A stretch of DNA of 49,376 nucleotides from an uncultured Saprospiraceae bacterium (GCA_937973565.1 CALJKQ010000136.1:1-49376); one strand, 5' to 3'. Counted from the first letter of the stretch, positions 1 through 8,809 are shown. The notes: a model not told the origin generated them from the sequence alone. A program made the numbers and translations.

Positions 1-1120
1 TGGTTTCTCTGTCCAGGGTAGTTTCGAGCATTTTTAGTTTTGTTCTCTGAAGTGCTCCCCTACCCTGACGGAGAAATAAAGGCATTTTAAAGCTAATGCC
101 CATGGTATAATTATCGGCAAAGTAATATTGATCTATGCCTTTAAACTCATAAAAGTTTTTACTCAACAAACGCGTGCTCAGGTTGAGTTCTGGCAATAAG
201 CCCTGCTGTTTATATTTTTCCTCAATGCCCAAGGCCGCCAATTTAAAATCATACCAGCGCATCGCCGGGTTGGAATCAGGATTGGTATCTGCCAGCCACA
301 CCTGGATGGTTGTTTCGTCGAATACCTGCCATTTGGCAGCGGGCACAAGTTTTCCTGTGATCAATGCATCGTAGATATCTTCATCCCATACGTGCGCAGT
401 AAGGGCAACGGTAGCATTCCTGTGTGCATTTCTTCTTTCATCGCGTAAAAGTCGCAATTGACCAACTTGCACCGCCACTTCAATGGTATCGGCTTCCGAC
501 CGGTCTCCATTGATTTGTAAAGTTCGCAAAAGGTTTTGACGCTGTTGTGCCAATTGCAGCGTACCTTCCGTTATCTGCCACAATTGATATGTTTCCAGCC
601 ACATCCAATAAGACTGGGCAGCAGCTGAGGCAACAGCGTTGAATGCCACAAGCCGCTCCTGCTCGCTCTGTTTCAGGTATTGAGTGGCCATGCGAAGGGA
701 TGCCCTGCGTTCGTCCATCCATAAGCCTTTCAACAAGGGTATGTCTACTCCTATGTAAGACACAGTACCTCTGCTGGCTTCCGGGTCGAGATAGGTGCCG
801 ACAGCCCTTTCGGTGGCAGCGTAGATGTCCGGACCAAAAGGCAAAGGAACAGTAAGACTGGCACTGTTCTTATCATAATAATCAATGCCAGTAAAATTTT
901 TATCGGATCGTTTAAATCCCAAAACGGGATCGAAACCACCCTTTGCTTCCAGCACTGCTGCTTCGGCAGAGGATACCAACAACGATGCTTTTTTACTTAG
1001 TGGATGGTTTTCCCTTACCTGCTCCATAAATAGATCATATTCGAGCATATTATCCGATTGAGCCCCGACATTTGAAGCTGACAAGATTAAAAACAACCCC
1101 ACCGCAATTAATTTTTTCAT
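1..1120 (-). CDS. TolC-family outer membrane efflux protein (partial, C-terminus off the left edge)
   Basis: This is the outer-membrane channel of a tripartite export system. The visible 373 residues begin with a signal peptide (MKKLIAVGLFLILSASNVGAQ, cleaved after GA). A helical TolC-like region follows, rich in Ala, Gln, Leu and Arg, with the typical repeated coiled-coil helices. The reading frame is open to base 1, so the C-terminal part is missing. The start ATG (1118-1120) overlaps the TGA of the upstream HlyD gene (1117-1119), which implies translational coupling. Gene order ABC-HlyD-TolC supports the assignment. The substrate cannot be told from sequence. Confidence 0.85.
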   Translation of the reverse strand, partial: MKKLIAVGLFLILSASNVGAQSDNMLEYDLFMEQVRENHPLSKKASLLVSSAEAAVLEAKGGFDPVLGFKRSDKNFTGIDYYDKNSASLTVPLPFGPDIYAATERAVGTYLDPEASRGTVSYIGVDIPLLKGLWMDERRASLRMATQYLKQSEQERLVAFNAVASAAAQSYWMWLETYQLWQITEGTLQLAQQRQNLLRTLQINGDRSEADTIEVAVQVGQLRLLRDERRNAHRNATVALTAHVWDEDIYDALITGKLVPAAKWQVFDETTIQVWLADTNPDSNPAMRWYDFKLAALGIEEKYKQQGLLPELNLSTRLLSKNFYEFKGIDQYYFADNYTMGISFKMPLFLRQGRGALQRTKLKMLETTLDRET

Positions 1121-2466
1121 TTCTTCTCCCCTGTTTTTGCAGGTTTTATATAAAAATCAGGTGGGAAGCCATTGATGTTTCGCCACAATTCATAGTACAC
1201 CGGCACCTCTTTCAACAAGCTGATACCCTGCGCCGCCGTGCCTATGGTAAGGGTTACCGGCCACGGACGGTAAGAAGCATCCTCTTTGACCATGACACGA
1301 AACTTTCCTGATTCGTTGGCAGCCTGTTCAATGAAGCTCACGGTGCCCCTGAAAGTACCATAGCTGGTAGATGGCCAACCGCTGAATACGATGACAGGAT
1401 AACCATCAAAAACCAGCATGACCTGTTGATCAATTTGTACCAATGGCAAGTCAACCGGATCGATGTAGATTTCCACTGCCTTGTTTTGACGCAATGGTAC
1501 AATCTCAGCTATCCACTCCCCTTCCTTGACCCATTCGCCAATACCCGCTTTCATGGCCTTACTGATCTGTCCCGACTGCGGAGCCGTTATAAAATAAAAC
1601 TTCCTTCTGGCATCGTAATTGGCATATAGATTTTGCAGTTTGGCAATATCTCCTTTTGCTCCGGCAACCTCTGACAAGGCTGATGATCGGTCGCCTCTGG
1701 CTTTGGCCATCTTATCTGTGTATTCCTGTGTGGCCAGATTCCTTTCCAATCTCAGATTACCATACTCCTGAATACTTTGCTGCCATTTGTTGAAAGCCAT
1801 GTTTACTTTTCCTTGCGACAATTGGTAGTTGACCCATCTTTTTTCATATTCGACCCTGGATATGGCACCACTATCGAGCAACACTTTGGCTGCTTCATTT
1901 TGACGAAGATATGCCTTGAGTTCATTTCCCAATGCTACATATTCAGTGCTATCATTGGATATCTTCAGGCGCTGCTGCTTCATTTTATTATCCAATACCT
2001 CAAGCTTGGCCTTGAGGGATGCTTCTATTGCCTTCAACTGGGCAGCAATGGCCATGGACTTTTCCTCATACTGTGAGGCTGCATCCGTTTTTGCCTGTAT
2101 CTGATCACGCGTGCGATCCAATAACTCGGGATCAAAATAATCCACCTTAACCTCTTCCAACCTCACGAGGGTATCACCGGCCTCTACCTGATCCCCTTCC
2201 TTTACATACCACTTTGCTATCCGGCCTCCAATCACGGTATTGACCTGTTGTGCCCTGTCTTCCTGACGAAGTGTAGTTACCTTTCCCTTGGAACGGATAT
2301 TTTGCGTCCACGGCAAAAACATGCACACAAGAATTACTAAAAGCAATGCAATGGTCCATCGAATGAGACCCGATTCTTTTTTAATCTTATATACCCTGGA
2401 GAAAGAGGAAAAGGTCGACCTGTGGTTCAACAATTCTCTGTCCGAAACGATGTATTTATATTTCAT
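1117..2466 (-). CDS. HlyD-family periplasmic adaptor (membrane fusion protein)
   Basis: The protein has 449 residues. A cytoplasmic N-terminus is followed by one membrane helix (about residues 36-53), then a lipoyl-like half motif (GGRIAKWYVKEGDQVEAGDTL). Next comes a long coiled-coil hairpin (about 115-290), the second lipoyl half (ITAPQSGQISKAMKAGIGEWV), and a beta-barrel domain. This is the layout of HlyD adaptors that bridge an inner-membrane transporter to TolC. It starts four bases after the ABC gene stop (2471) and overlaps the TolC gene by ATGA, so the three form one operon. Such adaptors occur in type I secretion and in drug or peptide export; the sequence does not say which applies here. 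Confidence 0.88.
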   Translation of the reverse strand: MKYKYIVSDRELLNHRSTFSSFSRVYKIKKESGLIRWTIALLLVILVCMFLPWTQNIRSKGKVTTLRQEDRAQQVNTVIGGRIAKWYVKEGDQVEAGDTLVRLEEVKVDYFDPELLDRTRDQIQAKTDAASQYEEKSMAIAAQLKAIEASLKAKLEVLDNKMKQQRLKISNDSTEYVALGNELKAYLRQNEAAKVLLDSGAISRVEYEKRWVNYQLSQGKVNMAFNKWQQSIQEYGNLRLERNLATQEYTDKMAKARGDRSSALSEVAGAKGDIAKLQNLYANYDARRKFYFITAPQSGQISKAMKAGIGEWVKEGEWIAEIVPLRQNKAVEIYIDPVDLPLVQIDQQVMLVFDGYPVIVFSGWPSTSYGTFRGTVSFIEQAANESGKFRVMVKEDASYRPWPVTLTIGTAAQGISLLKEVPVYYELWRNINGFPPDFYIKPAKTGEKK

Positions 2467-2470
2467 GGTG

Positions 2471-4114
2471 TTATGCGTTTGTGATGGTTACAACCTGGTC
2501 AAACATCTGTTTTACCCGATTATCGAGTTCGGGCACAGAAACCACAAGCGTTAGTTCCTTTTGTCGCAGGTAATTGAGCAGTCGCAATACTTCTTCATCG
2601 GTAAGGTGATGAAAAGGATCTTCCAACAAGATCAAACTCTTGTTGCCAAGCAGTGCCCTGGTAAGCAAAATAGCATTTTTTAAAGGTGCATCGGCTTTAT
2701 GACCTCGGGGACCAAGATAGGTGTCAAAACCCTCTTTAAACTTTTGGATGGCCTTCATCAGGCCGGTAAGGTGAGCCAATTGCATCAGCTGACTGGGCTC
2801 AGAGGGTTGATTGCCCATGGTAATGTTTTCCAAAATGGTTCCTTCATACAAACCACTGGTTTTGCCCATCCATCCAATGCCTTTTCTGATCTGTGATGGT
2901 TTAAAACTTTTACTGGGTAGCCCATCAATACGCGCATGGCCATCGGCTGGTTCGATCAAGCCGGTAATCATAGGCATTTTTTGTGAGAGGTAGCCTGTAG
3001 GAGTAATCCAGCAAGACCACTCACCGGATTCCAGGCTCCACGCTCCCTCTGCATTGTCGAACGGAAGGAGCGAAAGGGAAGGAGGAATCTCGCTAGACTG
3101 GCGCTCAAAGTTGCCGGGATGGGCATCCTCCATGCCAACGACTTTGTCCAGTTTTTCCAAAGCTACCAGGGCATTGTATACTTTATCAAAATTGCCAATA
3201 AACTTCTCAACTGAATTGATAATCGCGATGATTACCAGGTCGGCAGCGATGAACTGACCAATATTGATTTGCTGATCGACCAACAACCATACGCCCAAAA
3301 TAAGCATGATGGCAATGATACTTATTTTAAAGGCAATAAGACTCCAATACTGAAACTTTAAAACAGCAAAGTGCCGGGTTCTGTGTTTGAGGTACTGACC
3401 TACCATGTAATCCGTCCTGTGCATATGCCAGTCATCGTAGGTCTCTGCCTTGAAATCCAGGATAGACGAAGAGAGGTCTTCAAACCATGAGGTGAGATTG
3501 TATTTGGCATCGCTGGTTTGCACGGCAGATGCGAGCCCTGGAGCAGCTGTAAACCTTAGTATTAATAAAACGATGATGAGCATGACCAGACCAAAGCCCA
3601 AAAAGAGCGGATGATAAAACGACAACAGCAAGGTACCAAAGAGAATCTGCACAAGGGCAGCCGGTATGTCGATCAACAATTTTTGCAGACTCTTCTGCAG
3701 GGATGATACTTCCAAAAAACGATTGACCAGTTCGGGAAGGTGGTATTTGCGTGCCTTGTCGAGATCCAGGGTAAACAACTTGTGGCTAAACTCAAATGCA
3801 TACCGCACATAAATTTTTTGTTCAATTTTTTCAATGTGCTCCATTTGTCGGATCTGCAATACTCCATTGATGATCACTCCCATCAACACCAGGATAATCA
3901 ATACAATAATAGATGTGCTCACACTGCCTGCCAAAACAAAACCCACAATGGATTGAATACCCAAAGGGAGTGAAAGGAAGACAAGTCCCGAAAAAATGGC
4001 AAAAAAGTAAACGGCAAAGACATCCGATCTATCCAATCGAATGGTTCGGAAGAGTTTTTGAAGGGCCGCCGAATAAGTTACACCTGTTTTATTTGCTGGT
4101 ATCGTATTTTCCAT
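2471..4114 (-). CDS. ABC transporter, membrane domain fused to a degenerate nucleotide-binding domain
   Basis: The protein has 547 residues. An exporter-type membrane domain with about five or six hydrophobic helices (residues 31-300) is followed by a region aligned with an ABC ATPase domain (about 345-547). The ATPase motifs are broken. The Walker A site reads WITPTGYLSQK (369-379) without GxxGxGKS. The LSGGQ site is replaced around GHKADAPLKN (471-480). Walker B is SLILLEDP (493-500) with E-D in place of D-E. The switch His region is LVVSVPE (523-529) with no His. The D-loop and flanking fold are still recognisable, and the frame is intact, so this is not simple decay. It heads the operon with HlyD and TolC. 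It may need another ATPase or may act as a non-ATPase scaffold. Confidence 0.82.
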   Translation of the reverse strand: MENTIPANKTGVTYSAALQKLFRTIRLDRSDVFAVYFFAIFSGLVFLSLPLGIQSIVGFVLAGSVSTSIIVLIILVLMGVIINGVLQIRQMEHIEKIEQKIYVRYAFEFSHKLFTLDLDKARKYHLPELVNRFLEVSSLQKSLQKLLIDIPAALVQILFGTLLLSFYHPLFLGFGLVMLIIVLLILRFTAAPGLASAVQTSDAKYNLTSWFEDLSSSILDFKAETYDDWHMHRTDYMVGQYLKHRTRHFAVLKFQYWSLIAFKISIIAIMLILGVWLLVDQQINIGQFIAADLVIIAIINSVEKFIGNFDKVYNALVALEKLDKVVGMEDAHPGNFERQSSEIPPSLSLLPFDNAEGAWSLESGEWSCWITPTGYLSQKMPMITGLIEPADGHARIDGLPSKSFKPSQIRKGIGWMGKTSGLYEGTILENITMGNQPSEPSQLMQLAHLTGLMKAIQKFKEGFDTYLGPRGHKADAPLKNAILLTRALLGNKSLILLEDPFHHLTDEEVLRLLNYLRQKELTLVVSVPELDNRVKQMFDQVVTITNA

Positions 4115-4118
4115 GACA

Positions 4119-4126
4119 CAAATATA
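4119..4126 (-). promoter_or_regulatory. Candidate -7 element TATATTTG for the ABC-HlyD-TolC operon
   Basis: TATATTTG on the minus strand matches the Bacteroidota -7 consensus TAnnTTTG. It ends only four bases before the ATG at 4114, so a transcript starting at the usual distance would be leaderless or nearly so. No TTG at the expected -33 spacing is seen. The match is good but the position is odd. Confidence 0.4.
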
Positions 4127-4145
4127 GCTACATAAACAATTAAGA

Positions 4146-4169
4146 TAGTATTACTATTATTTTAAAATA
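4146..4169. promoter_or_regulatory. Candidate TetR operator: two adjacent palindromes
   Basis: Between the divergent TetR and ABC genes lie TAGTA-T-TACTA (4146-4156) and the perfect 12-bp palindrome TATTTTAAAATA (4158-4169). TetR-family regulators usually bind palindromes in the divergent promoter region they control. The region is very AT-rich, so chance palindromes are possible. Confidence 0.35.
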
Positions 4170-4215
4170 GTGTTAATATTTATACCGTATACTTTACTAT
4201 AAATACCAAATGCGC

Positions 4216-4223
4216 TATCTTTG
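4216..4223 (+). promoter_or_regulatory. Candidate -7 element TATCTTTG for the TetR gene
   Basis: TATCTTTG is an exact TAnnTTTG match 21 bases before the ATG at 4245. It overlaps the upstream in-frame TTG codons (from 4221), which is why the ATG at 4245 is preferred as the start. No clear TTG at -33. Confidence 0.5.
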
Positions 4224-4244
4224 TTGCACCAAGCAAAATTAAAC

Positions 4245-4916
4245 ATGGATTTTCAGCTTTCATTCAAGGTTAGTGACAAAATTTACCTGAAAGATCCGGC
4301 AAGCTCTACCATCGGTAAAAAAATCGTTGAGCATGGGATTAAAATGATTTATAGTCTTGGTTTTGAGTCATTTACATTTAAAAAACTCGCTCAGGAGATA
4401 GAAGTTACGGAAGCTACGGTCTACCGATATTTCGAAAATAAACACAGGCTTTTGCTCTATATCCTCAATTGGTATTGGTCCTATCTGGAGTTTATGGTAA
4501 TGTTTAAAGTCCAGGCAAGTGGAAACGCCCGCGAAAGATTGGATCAAATCCTGCAACTGCTTACCGGCCCCTTGCCAACGCTGAGTGGCGGCATGGAGTT
4601 CAATCAAAACTTTTTATACGAAATAGCGATATCAGAGTCGACCAAGACCTTTTTGATAAAAGATGTAAACGAAATCAACAAACACAACGCCTTTAAACCT
4701 TACAAAGATCTGTGCAATTCTATTGCCAATATCATAGCGGATGTAGATCCTCACTACCTTTATGCCCATTCATTGGCCAGTACCCTGGTAGAAACTGCTC
4801 ATGCACAACACTATTTTGCAGACCATTTACCTCGACTCACCGACATCCAAAAAAATCAAAAGCAGGGTTATACCCTTGCCTTTCTCAGGGACCTGGTAAG
4901 CAAGCTATTGCCTTAA
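4245..4916 (+). CDS. TetR-family transcriptional regulator
   Basis: The protein has 223 residues. The N-terminal helix-turn-helix covers about residues 22-70, with the family pattern SFTFKKLAQEI..EATVYRYFENKHRLL. The rest is an all-helical ligand and dimer domain with no clear family relative. The start is placed at the ATG at 4245 because a -7 promoter element sits over the earlier TTG codons. The gene is divergent from the ABC-HlyD-TolC operon, the classic arrangement for a TetR repressor of an export pump, so I infer that it controls that operon and itself. The inducer is unknown. Confidence 0.88.
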   Translation: MDFQLSFKVSDKIYLKDPASSTIGKKIVEHGIKMIYSLGFESFTFKKLAQEIEVTEATVYRYFENKHRLLLYILNWYWSYLEFMVMFKVQASGNARERLDQILQLLTGPLPTLSGGMEFNQNFLYEIAISESTKTFLIKDVNEINKHNAFKPYKDLCNSIANIIADVDPHYLYAHSLASTLVETAHAQHYFADHLPRLTDIQKNQKQGYTLAFLRDLVSKLLP

Positions 4917-4950
4917 AAAAAAGGGCAGGTGAATGTATCACCTACCCTCG
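4915..4950. terminator. Bidirectional terminator between TetR gene and small membrane protein gene
   Basis: GGGCAGGTGA (4923-4932) pairs with TCACCTACCC (4938-4947) around a 5-base loop, with one mismatch. On the minus strand the stem is followed by eight U (4922-4915), a strong terminator for the gene ending at 4972. On the plus strand the tail (TCGTTTTC) is weaker but usable for the TetR gene, whose stop is at 4914-4916. Confidence 0.75.
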
Positions 4951-4971
4951 TTTTCATCGTGTCTACAAGTT

Positions 4972-5397
4972 TTAAACTGTCTTTGTTCTGCCAAGGTACA
5001 TGCCAATGACAGCACCTGCTAAACCACCACACACACCACTCGCTAACATGTCAATGTAAGTGTTGTTCATGTTGGTGAAAGTAAACATTGCCGTCATATT
5101 GGCACCTATTGATAATGACAATAATACGCTTATGACAACTCCCTGAATGGCACCATCCATCCAACCTGAAGTGCCCATCTTTATATAAATATAACTAATG
5201 AAAACACCCCAGGCCAAACAACTGATCAACATAAGTGTCATATTCATGTCTTCAGGTTTGCGTTCAACTATTTCCTTCATGCCTTCGGGCATAGTCATAG
5301 CATCTTTGAGTAAAATGCCATACACAAGCCAGCCTAAAAAGAAGTACAATATTCCAGCGATCACGGAGGCAATAATAAGTTTAGTCCAGTTCATCAT
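4972..5397 (-). CDS. Small four-helix membrane protein, function unknown (DUF1761-like)
   Basis: The protein has about 141 residues from the first of two adjacent ATG codons (5395-5397 and 5392-5394). Four hydrophobic segments are visible, near residues 5-27, 51-72, 80-103 and 115-135. A Met-rich loop (DAMTMPEGMKEIVERKPEDM) lies between the first and second. The layout resembles the DUF1761 family of small bacterial membrane proteins, which has no established function; this is a resemblance judged by eye. An upstream extension in the same frame would add an unlikely 20-residue leader. It is a single gene with its own terminator at 4915-4950. Confidence 0.7.
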   Translation of the reverse strand: MMNWTKLIIASVIAGILYFFLGWLVYGILLKDAMTMPEGMKEIVERKPEDMNMTLMLISCLAWGVFISYIYIKMGTSGWMDGAIQGVVISVLLSLSIGANMTAMFTFTNMNNTYIDMLASGVCGGLAGAVIGMYLGRTKTV

Positions 5398-5493
5398 TAA
5401 AAAGTTTTGATGGACAAATACAACAGAATAATTGATTATACAGAAGCTGTATTTCAATATTTTATTCTTTATATTAAATTTTAATCAATATTC

Positions 5494-5501
5494 TATATTT
5501 G
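5494..5501 (+). promoter_or_regulatory. Candidate -7 element TATATTTG upstream of the AlkC-like gene
   Basis: An exact TAnnTTTG match in the 214-base divergent gap, leaving a leader of about 105 bases that is very T-rich. No -33 TTG at the expected distance. Confidence 0.35.
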
Positions 5502-5611
5502 TTATTTTTTTTAATATAAAACCTTTGTTTGTTGCTCTTTTTACTTGCTTTTTTACACATTTTAATGGCTTTCATAAAATTTGATCTTATTTTTCGGTCC
5601 AATATCAATCC

Positions 5612-6694
5612 ATGGCTGCACTTAAAGAGATGTTCAATAAAAGCTGGCTCATCCAACTGGCAGAGTCGATAAGTCTGTACAAACCGGAATTTGATAAAAA
5701 AGGCTTTGTGAAAAATACCCTGGCTGGCTTTGCCGAACGCGAACTCAACGACAGAATGCGGCACACCTCGAATATGCTTCATCAATACCTGGACGGCCCC
5801 TTTAACCATAACCTTGATGTACTTCAAAAAACAGTGGTGCATATGCCACCCGGCTATACCAACCTGGTTTTCCCCGACTATGTGTCTGTGTTTGGACTTA
5901 ATGAATCAGACAATTCTTTATCTGCCCTACACTATTTCACCCGATTCGGATCATCAGAATTTGCGATCAGGGTTTTTCTGAAAAATGATTTTAAGAAGAC
6001 GCTTTCTGTAATGAAGAAATGGGCCAAAGATGAAAATGAACATGTACGCCGACTAGCATCAGAAGGAAGCAGACCGCGTCTGCCCTGGTCTTTTCATTTG
6101 CCCCAGATCATCCAACAACCGTCCTACACCCTACCCATACTCAAAATGCTTGTCACAGACCATGCCCCTTATGTACGCAAATCGGTAGCCAATCACCTCA
6201 ACGATATTTCCAAAGATCATCCCGAACTCACCCTTCAATTTGCAAAGCAACACCTGGGCATAAAACCGGAAACCGATAAACTACTGAAACACGCTTGTCG
6301 TACGTTATTGAAAGCCGGCAATAACGCAGCGCTTGGCATCTTTGGCACTGCCCACAATGAAGATCTGGAATTGACCTTTTTTGAGTTATCAAAAGATCAG
6401 GTAAAAAACGGTCAGAAACTTTCTTTCAGTTTCGGTGTCAAAAACAATGGCATCGAAAAGGCGCAGTTGAGGTGTGAATTTGCTCTTTACTTTTTACTGC
6501 TCAACGGCAGCCATTACCGCAAAATATTTAAGATTTCGGAACGCAGCCTCGTTGCCGGTGAAGAAATACACCTCAACAAATCTTTCTCATTCCGACCCAT
6601 CACCACCCGACAATACCGGCCGGGTAAACACAAGCTGAGCATTGTCATCAATGGTGTAGAAAAGGCATGCCTCGATTTCACACTTCTGCCTTAA
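5612..6694 (+). CDS. DNA alkylation repair protein, AlkC-like (HEAT-like repeats plus Ig-like domain)
   Basis: The protein has 360 residues. Residues 1-235 form a helical repeat region typical of the AlkC/AlkD glycosylase superfamily (ELNDRMRHTSNMLHQYL, then HYFTRFGSSEFAIRVFL, then DHAPYVRKSVANHLNDIS). Residues 250-360 look like a beta-sandwich, with alternating hydrophobic strands such as QKLSFSFGVKNNG and RPGKHKLSIVING. AlkC, unlike AlkD, is known to carry an Ig-like domain that wraps DNA, so this architecture points to AlkC. The family excises cationic alkylated bases such as 3-methyladenine and 3-methylcytosine. The gene is monocistronic, and its stop codon shares bases with the stop of the convergent gene at 6691. 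Confidence 0.82.
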   Translation: MAALKEMFNKSWLIQLAESISLYKPEFDKKGFVKNTLAGFAERELNDRMRHTSNMLHQYLDGPFNHNLDVLQKTVVHMPPGYTNLVFPDYVSVFGLNESDNSLSALHYFTRFGSSEFAIRVFLKNDFKKTLSVMKKWAKDENEHVRRLASEGSRPRLPWSFHLPQIIQQPSYTLPILKMLVTDHAPYVRKSVANHLNDISKDHPELTLQFAKQHLGIKPETDKLLKHACRTLLKAGNNAALGIFGTAHNEDLELTFFELSKDQVKNGQKLSFSFGVKNNGIEKAQLRCEFALYFLLLNGSHYRKIFKISERSLVAGEEIHLNKSFSFRPITTRQYRPGKHKLSIVINGVEKACLDFTLLP

Positions 6695-8187
6695 TCAACT
6701 CCTGTTTTTATCACCCTGCCCAGGAAACGCAAATCATGGCATTGAAAAACCAAATAAATACCGGGCTGACATTTACTCAGTTCAAAATAAGTTTCGCGGC
6801 CATCTGTAATGGCGTTTTCTTCTGCTACCAACCTGCCCATTTCATCGTATACCCGAATACAATCAAAGGCTGCCTCCGCACCGGATAAAACCACGCCTGT
6901 GGTAGCAGGATTGGGAAAAATACTGATCTGATTTATCCATTCATTCAAATCATCTGTATCTGATACGATCACGGCCTCCCATGCCCCCAAAGTAGGCACA
7001 TCATGGAAGGGTTTGTGGCGGATGTCCAACACCTCATTCGCATAAGGTATGCCTTTGCCAATGGCCGGACTGGTGGCATCCAAAACAAACAGAGAGTCCT
7101 GTAAAATGAGAGGATTGGCTACCCAGTTGTTTACTTTATTGCCCGGCAGCTGTGGTCCCGCCCAGGAGGGCTGATTGGTTTTTAACCAAAGATTATTTTC
7201 AAATGCAAATGTCTCCGGAGCTGTATTGGGTCCGATGTTGACATCAACATTCACCCGTTGATCGACCACGGTGATGTTGTTGAAAAAACGGCTGTTGCCA
7301 CAAGGGACAAAGCGAGTAGGATCCACCGTCTCTTGTAGGATGCGCATAATCCATTTGCCGGGAAAGAGCAGGGTGTTGTTCGAAACTTCAACTTGTGTGC
7401 AGCCAACAAAAGCAATGGGCGCCTCAGATCCTGAGATAACATTGGCAATAACCCTAATGCGTGCTGCTTCGTATTTTGCATCAATGGGTCTGAAAAAACT
7501 GAGCCCGGTACTTCCACCTAAATTGAGGGCCCTGGCTCCTCCATTGGTGAAAATATTCCGGGTAATCAACAAATCAGCTGTACCTCCTTTGGCCTGAATG
7601 CTGTTGCTGCCCAGTTGGCTAAATTCACAATCTTCAATAATGCCAAAGTGACACCCTACCATATCGATACCACTGCCTCCTGCCGCGCCATTTCGGAACA
7701 TACATCGACTGATCCAAAATGAATCGAGGCCCGATAGTTTAAGCAAATCGTTGTTGCCCGTAGCGTTGATATTTTCGAAAATACAATCCTGAATTCGGAG
7801 ATGATGGGAAGGTGATGTATAACTTCCACCATCGTCGATATTCATACCGTTTCCGGTCTGACCGCTTATCACAAAGCCCTCTATGCCCACATACCTTGCA
7901 TCGGTAAACTGGATGCTGTTACTCCCGCCTGTAATAGTGGTTGTTCCTGCATTAGCTGCAATAATCCATATCCAATTTTGGGAGGTGCCCTGCAAATTCT
8001 CGATGTACATGCCACCCGATAGGGTAGCATCATAACACAAGATGGTGTCACCCGGCTGGGCTGCCGTTGCCGCAGCTGTAATGGTTGGGTATGTTTTGCC
8101 CACCCCTGTCGGAAGGATCCGGGCATACATTTGGAAAGTTGTAAAACACAATAACAGGCAGCTGTGACGTAGGATTAGGTGGATCAT
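6691..8187 (-). CDS. Secreted parallel beta-helix protein with T9SS sorting domain
   Basis: The protein has 498 residues. A signal peptide (about 1-22, ending FQMYA) is followed by a right-handed beta-helix of pectate-lyase-like repeats (about 30-330), with recurring short strands and G/N turns such as IQDCIFENINATG and IEDCEFSQLGSNSI. The C-terminal 75 residues (from ISIFPNPATTGVVLSG to LRFLGRVIKTG) are a type A T9SS sorting domain. The protein should therefore cross the outer membrane by T9SS and be released or anchored on the surface. No catalytic residues can be assigned; polysaccharide binding or cleavage is possible. The start is the ATG at 8187, since the codon before it is TTG. Confidence 0.85.
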   Translation of the reverse strand: MIHLILRHSCLLLCFTTFQMYARILPTGVGKTYPTITAAATAAQPGDTILCYDATLSGGMYIENLQGTSQNWIWIIAANAGTTTITGGSNSIQFTDARYVGIEGFVISGQTGNGMNIDDGGSYTSPSHHLRIQDCIFENINATGNNDLLKLSGLDSFWISRCMFRNGAAGGSGIDMVGCHFGIIEDCEFSQLGSNSIQAKGGTADLLITRNIFTNGGARALNLGGSTGLSFFRPIDAKYEAARIRVIANVISGSEAPIAFVGCTQVEVSNNTLLFPGKWIMRILQETVDPTRFVPCGNSRFFNNITVVDQRVNVDVNIGPNTAPETFAFENNLWLKTNQPSWAGPQLPGNKVNNWVANPLILQDSLFVLDATSPAIGKGIPYANEVLDIRHKPFHDVPTLGAWEAVIVSDTDDLNEWINQISIFPNPATTGVVLSGAEAAFDCIRVYDEMGRLVAEENAITDGRETYFELSKCQPGIYLVFQCHDLRFLGRVIKTGVD

Positions 8188-8335
8188 CAACGAGGCTTTG
8201 ATGTAAAGATAGGAATGAAAGTAAATGATCTTTTAAAAACTGCCCTATATTTACTGAATGATCACCAAATTGCATGACCGATGTCATGGCTACTCTGCCT
8301 TAATCTGATTAATTTTAAAATGTAAATAGTTGAAC

Positions 8336-8779
8336 ATGATACTGGAGGCATCTATAAAAACCATGAAAGTGAGTGAGGTTATGACCCACCACCCTATTGT
8401 AGCGAATCAAAATACACCTTTGACGGAAGTACAGGAAATATTTGAGCGGGAGATGATTCACCACATACCCGTAGTGGACGATTCGGGTTTTCTGATGGGC
8501 ATCATCAGCAAGTCGGATCTCAATTTGCTGCTGGACTGGGGAACCAAACTCAATCTCAGATCGAGTCAGATCAAAAATGACAAGCTGTTGAGCAGCAATA
8601 CCGCTGACTCTATTTGCAGCCCGCATGTAATGGCTGTCAGGCCTGAGGATACATTGGCGTATTGCTTTGAAATTTTCCGCGAAAACTATTTCAGGTCCTT
8701 ACCTGTGGTGGATGATGAAGGCAAAATTGTTGGTATCATCACCCCCTACGATCTTATGGTAGCTGCATTTACTAAATAA
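8336..8779 (+). CDS. CBS-domain pair protein
   Basis: The protein has 147 residues and consists of two CBS motifs forming one Bateman module. The first runs from KVSEVMTHHPIV to IIHHIPVVDDSG-like strands and GIISKSDLNLLL. The second runs from SICSPHVMAVRPEDT to RSLPVVDDEGKIVGIITPYDLM. Such modules bind adenine nucleotides and act as energy or stress sensors; no output domain is attached. The ATG at 8336 is used because residues ILEASIKT resemble the leader of related CBS proteins. An ATG at 8363 is an alternative, preceded by an A-rich stretch shared with the gene at 10434. It leads the cluster with UspA and a LOG-family protein. Confidence 0.85.
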   Translation: MILEASIKTMKVSEVMTHHPIVANQNTPLTEVQEIFEREMIHHIPVVDDSGFLMGIISKSDLNLLLDWGTKLNLRSSQIKNDKLLSSNTADSICSPHVMAVRPEDTLAYCFEIFRENYFRSLPVVDDEGKIVGIITPYDLMVAAFTK

Positions 8780-8809
8780 AAATTCTTTTTTAATCTATAA
8801 ATTTTGGTC

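Noticed and set aside
2471..4114. ABC gene as pseudogene
   Set aside because: Frame intact over 547 codons, clean start and stop, and tight operon spacing; motif loss is better explained as functional divergence.
5474..5842. 122-residue minus-strand frame overlapping the AlkC start
   Set aside because: Composition (Lys/Asn/Phe-rich tail from AT-rich gap) and overlap with a well-supported gene on the other strand.
8330..8362. Short leader frame TTG start of the CBS gene
   Set aside because: TTG at 8330 adds only two residues before an ATG; the ATG at 8336 (or 8363) is more likely.
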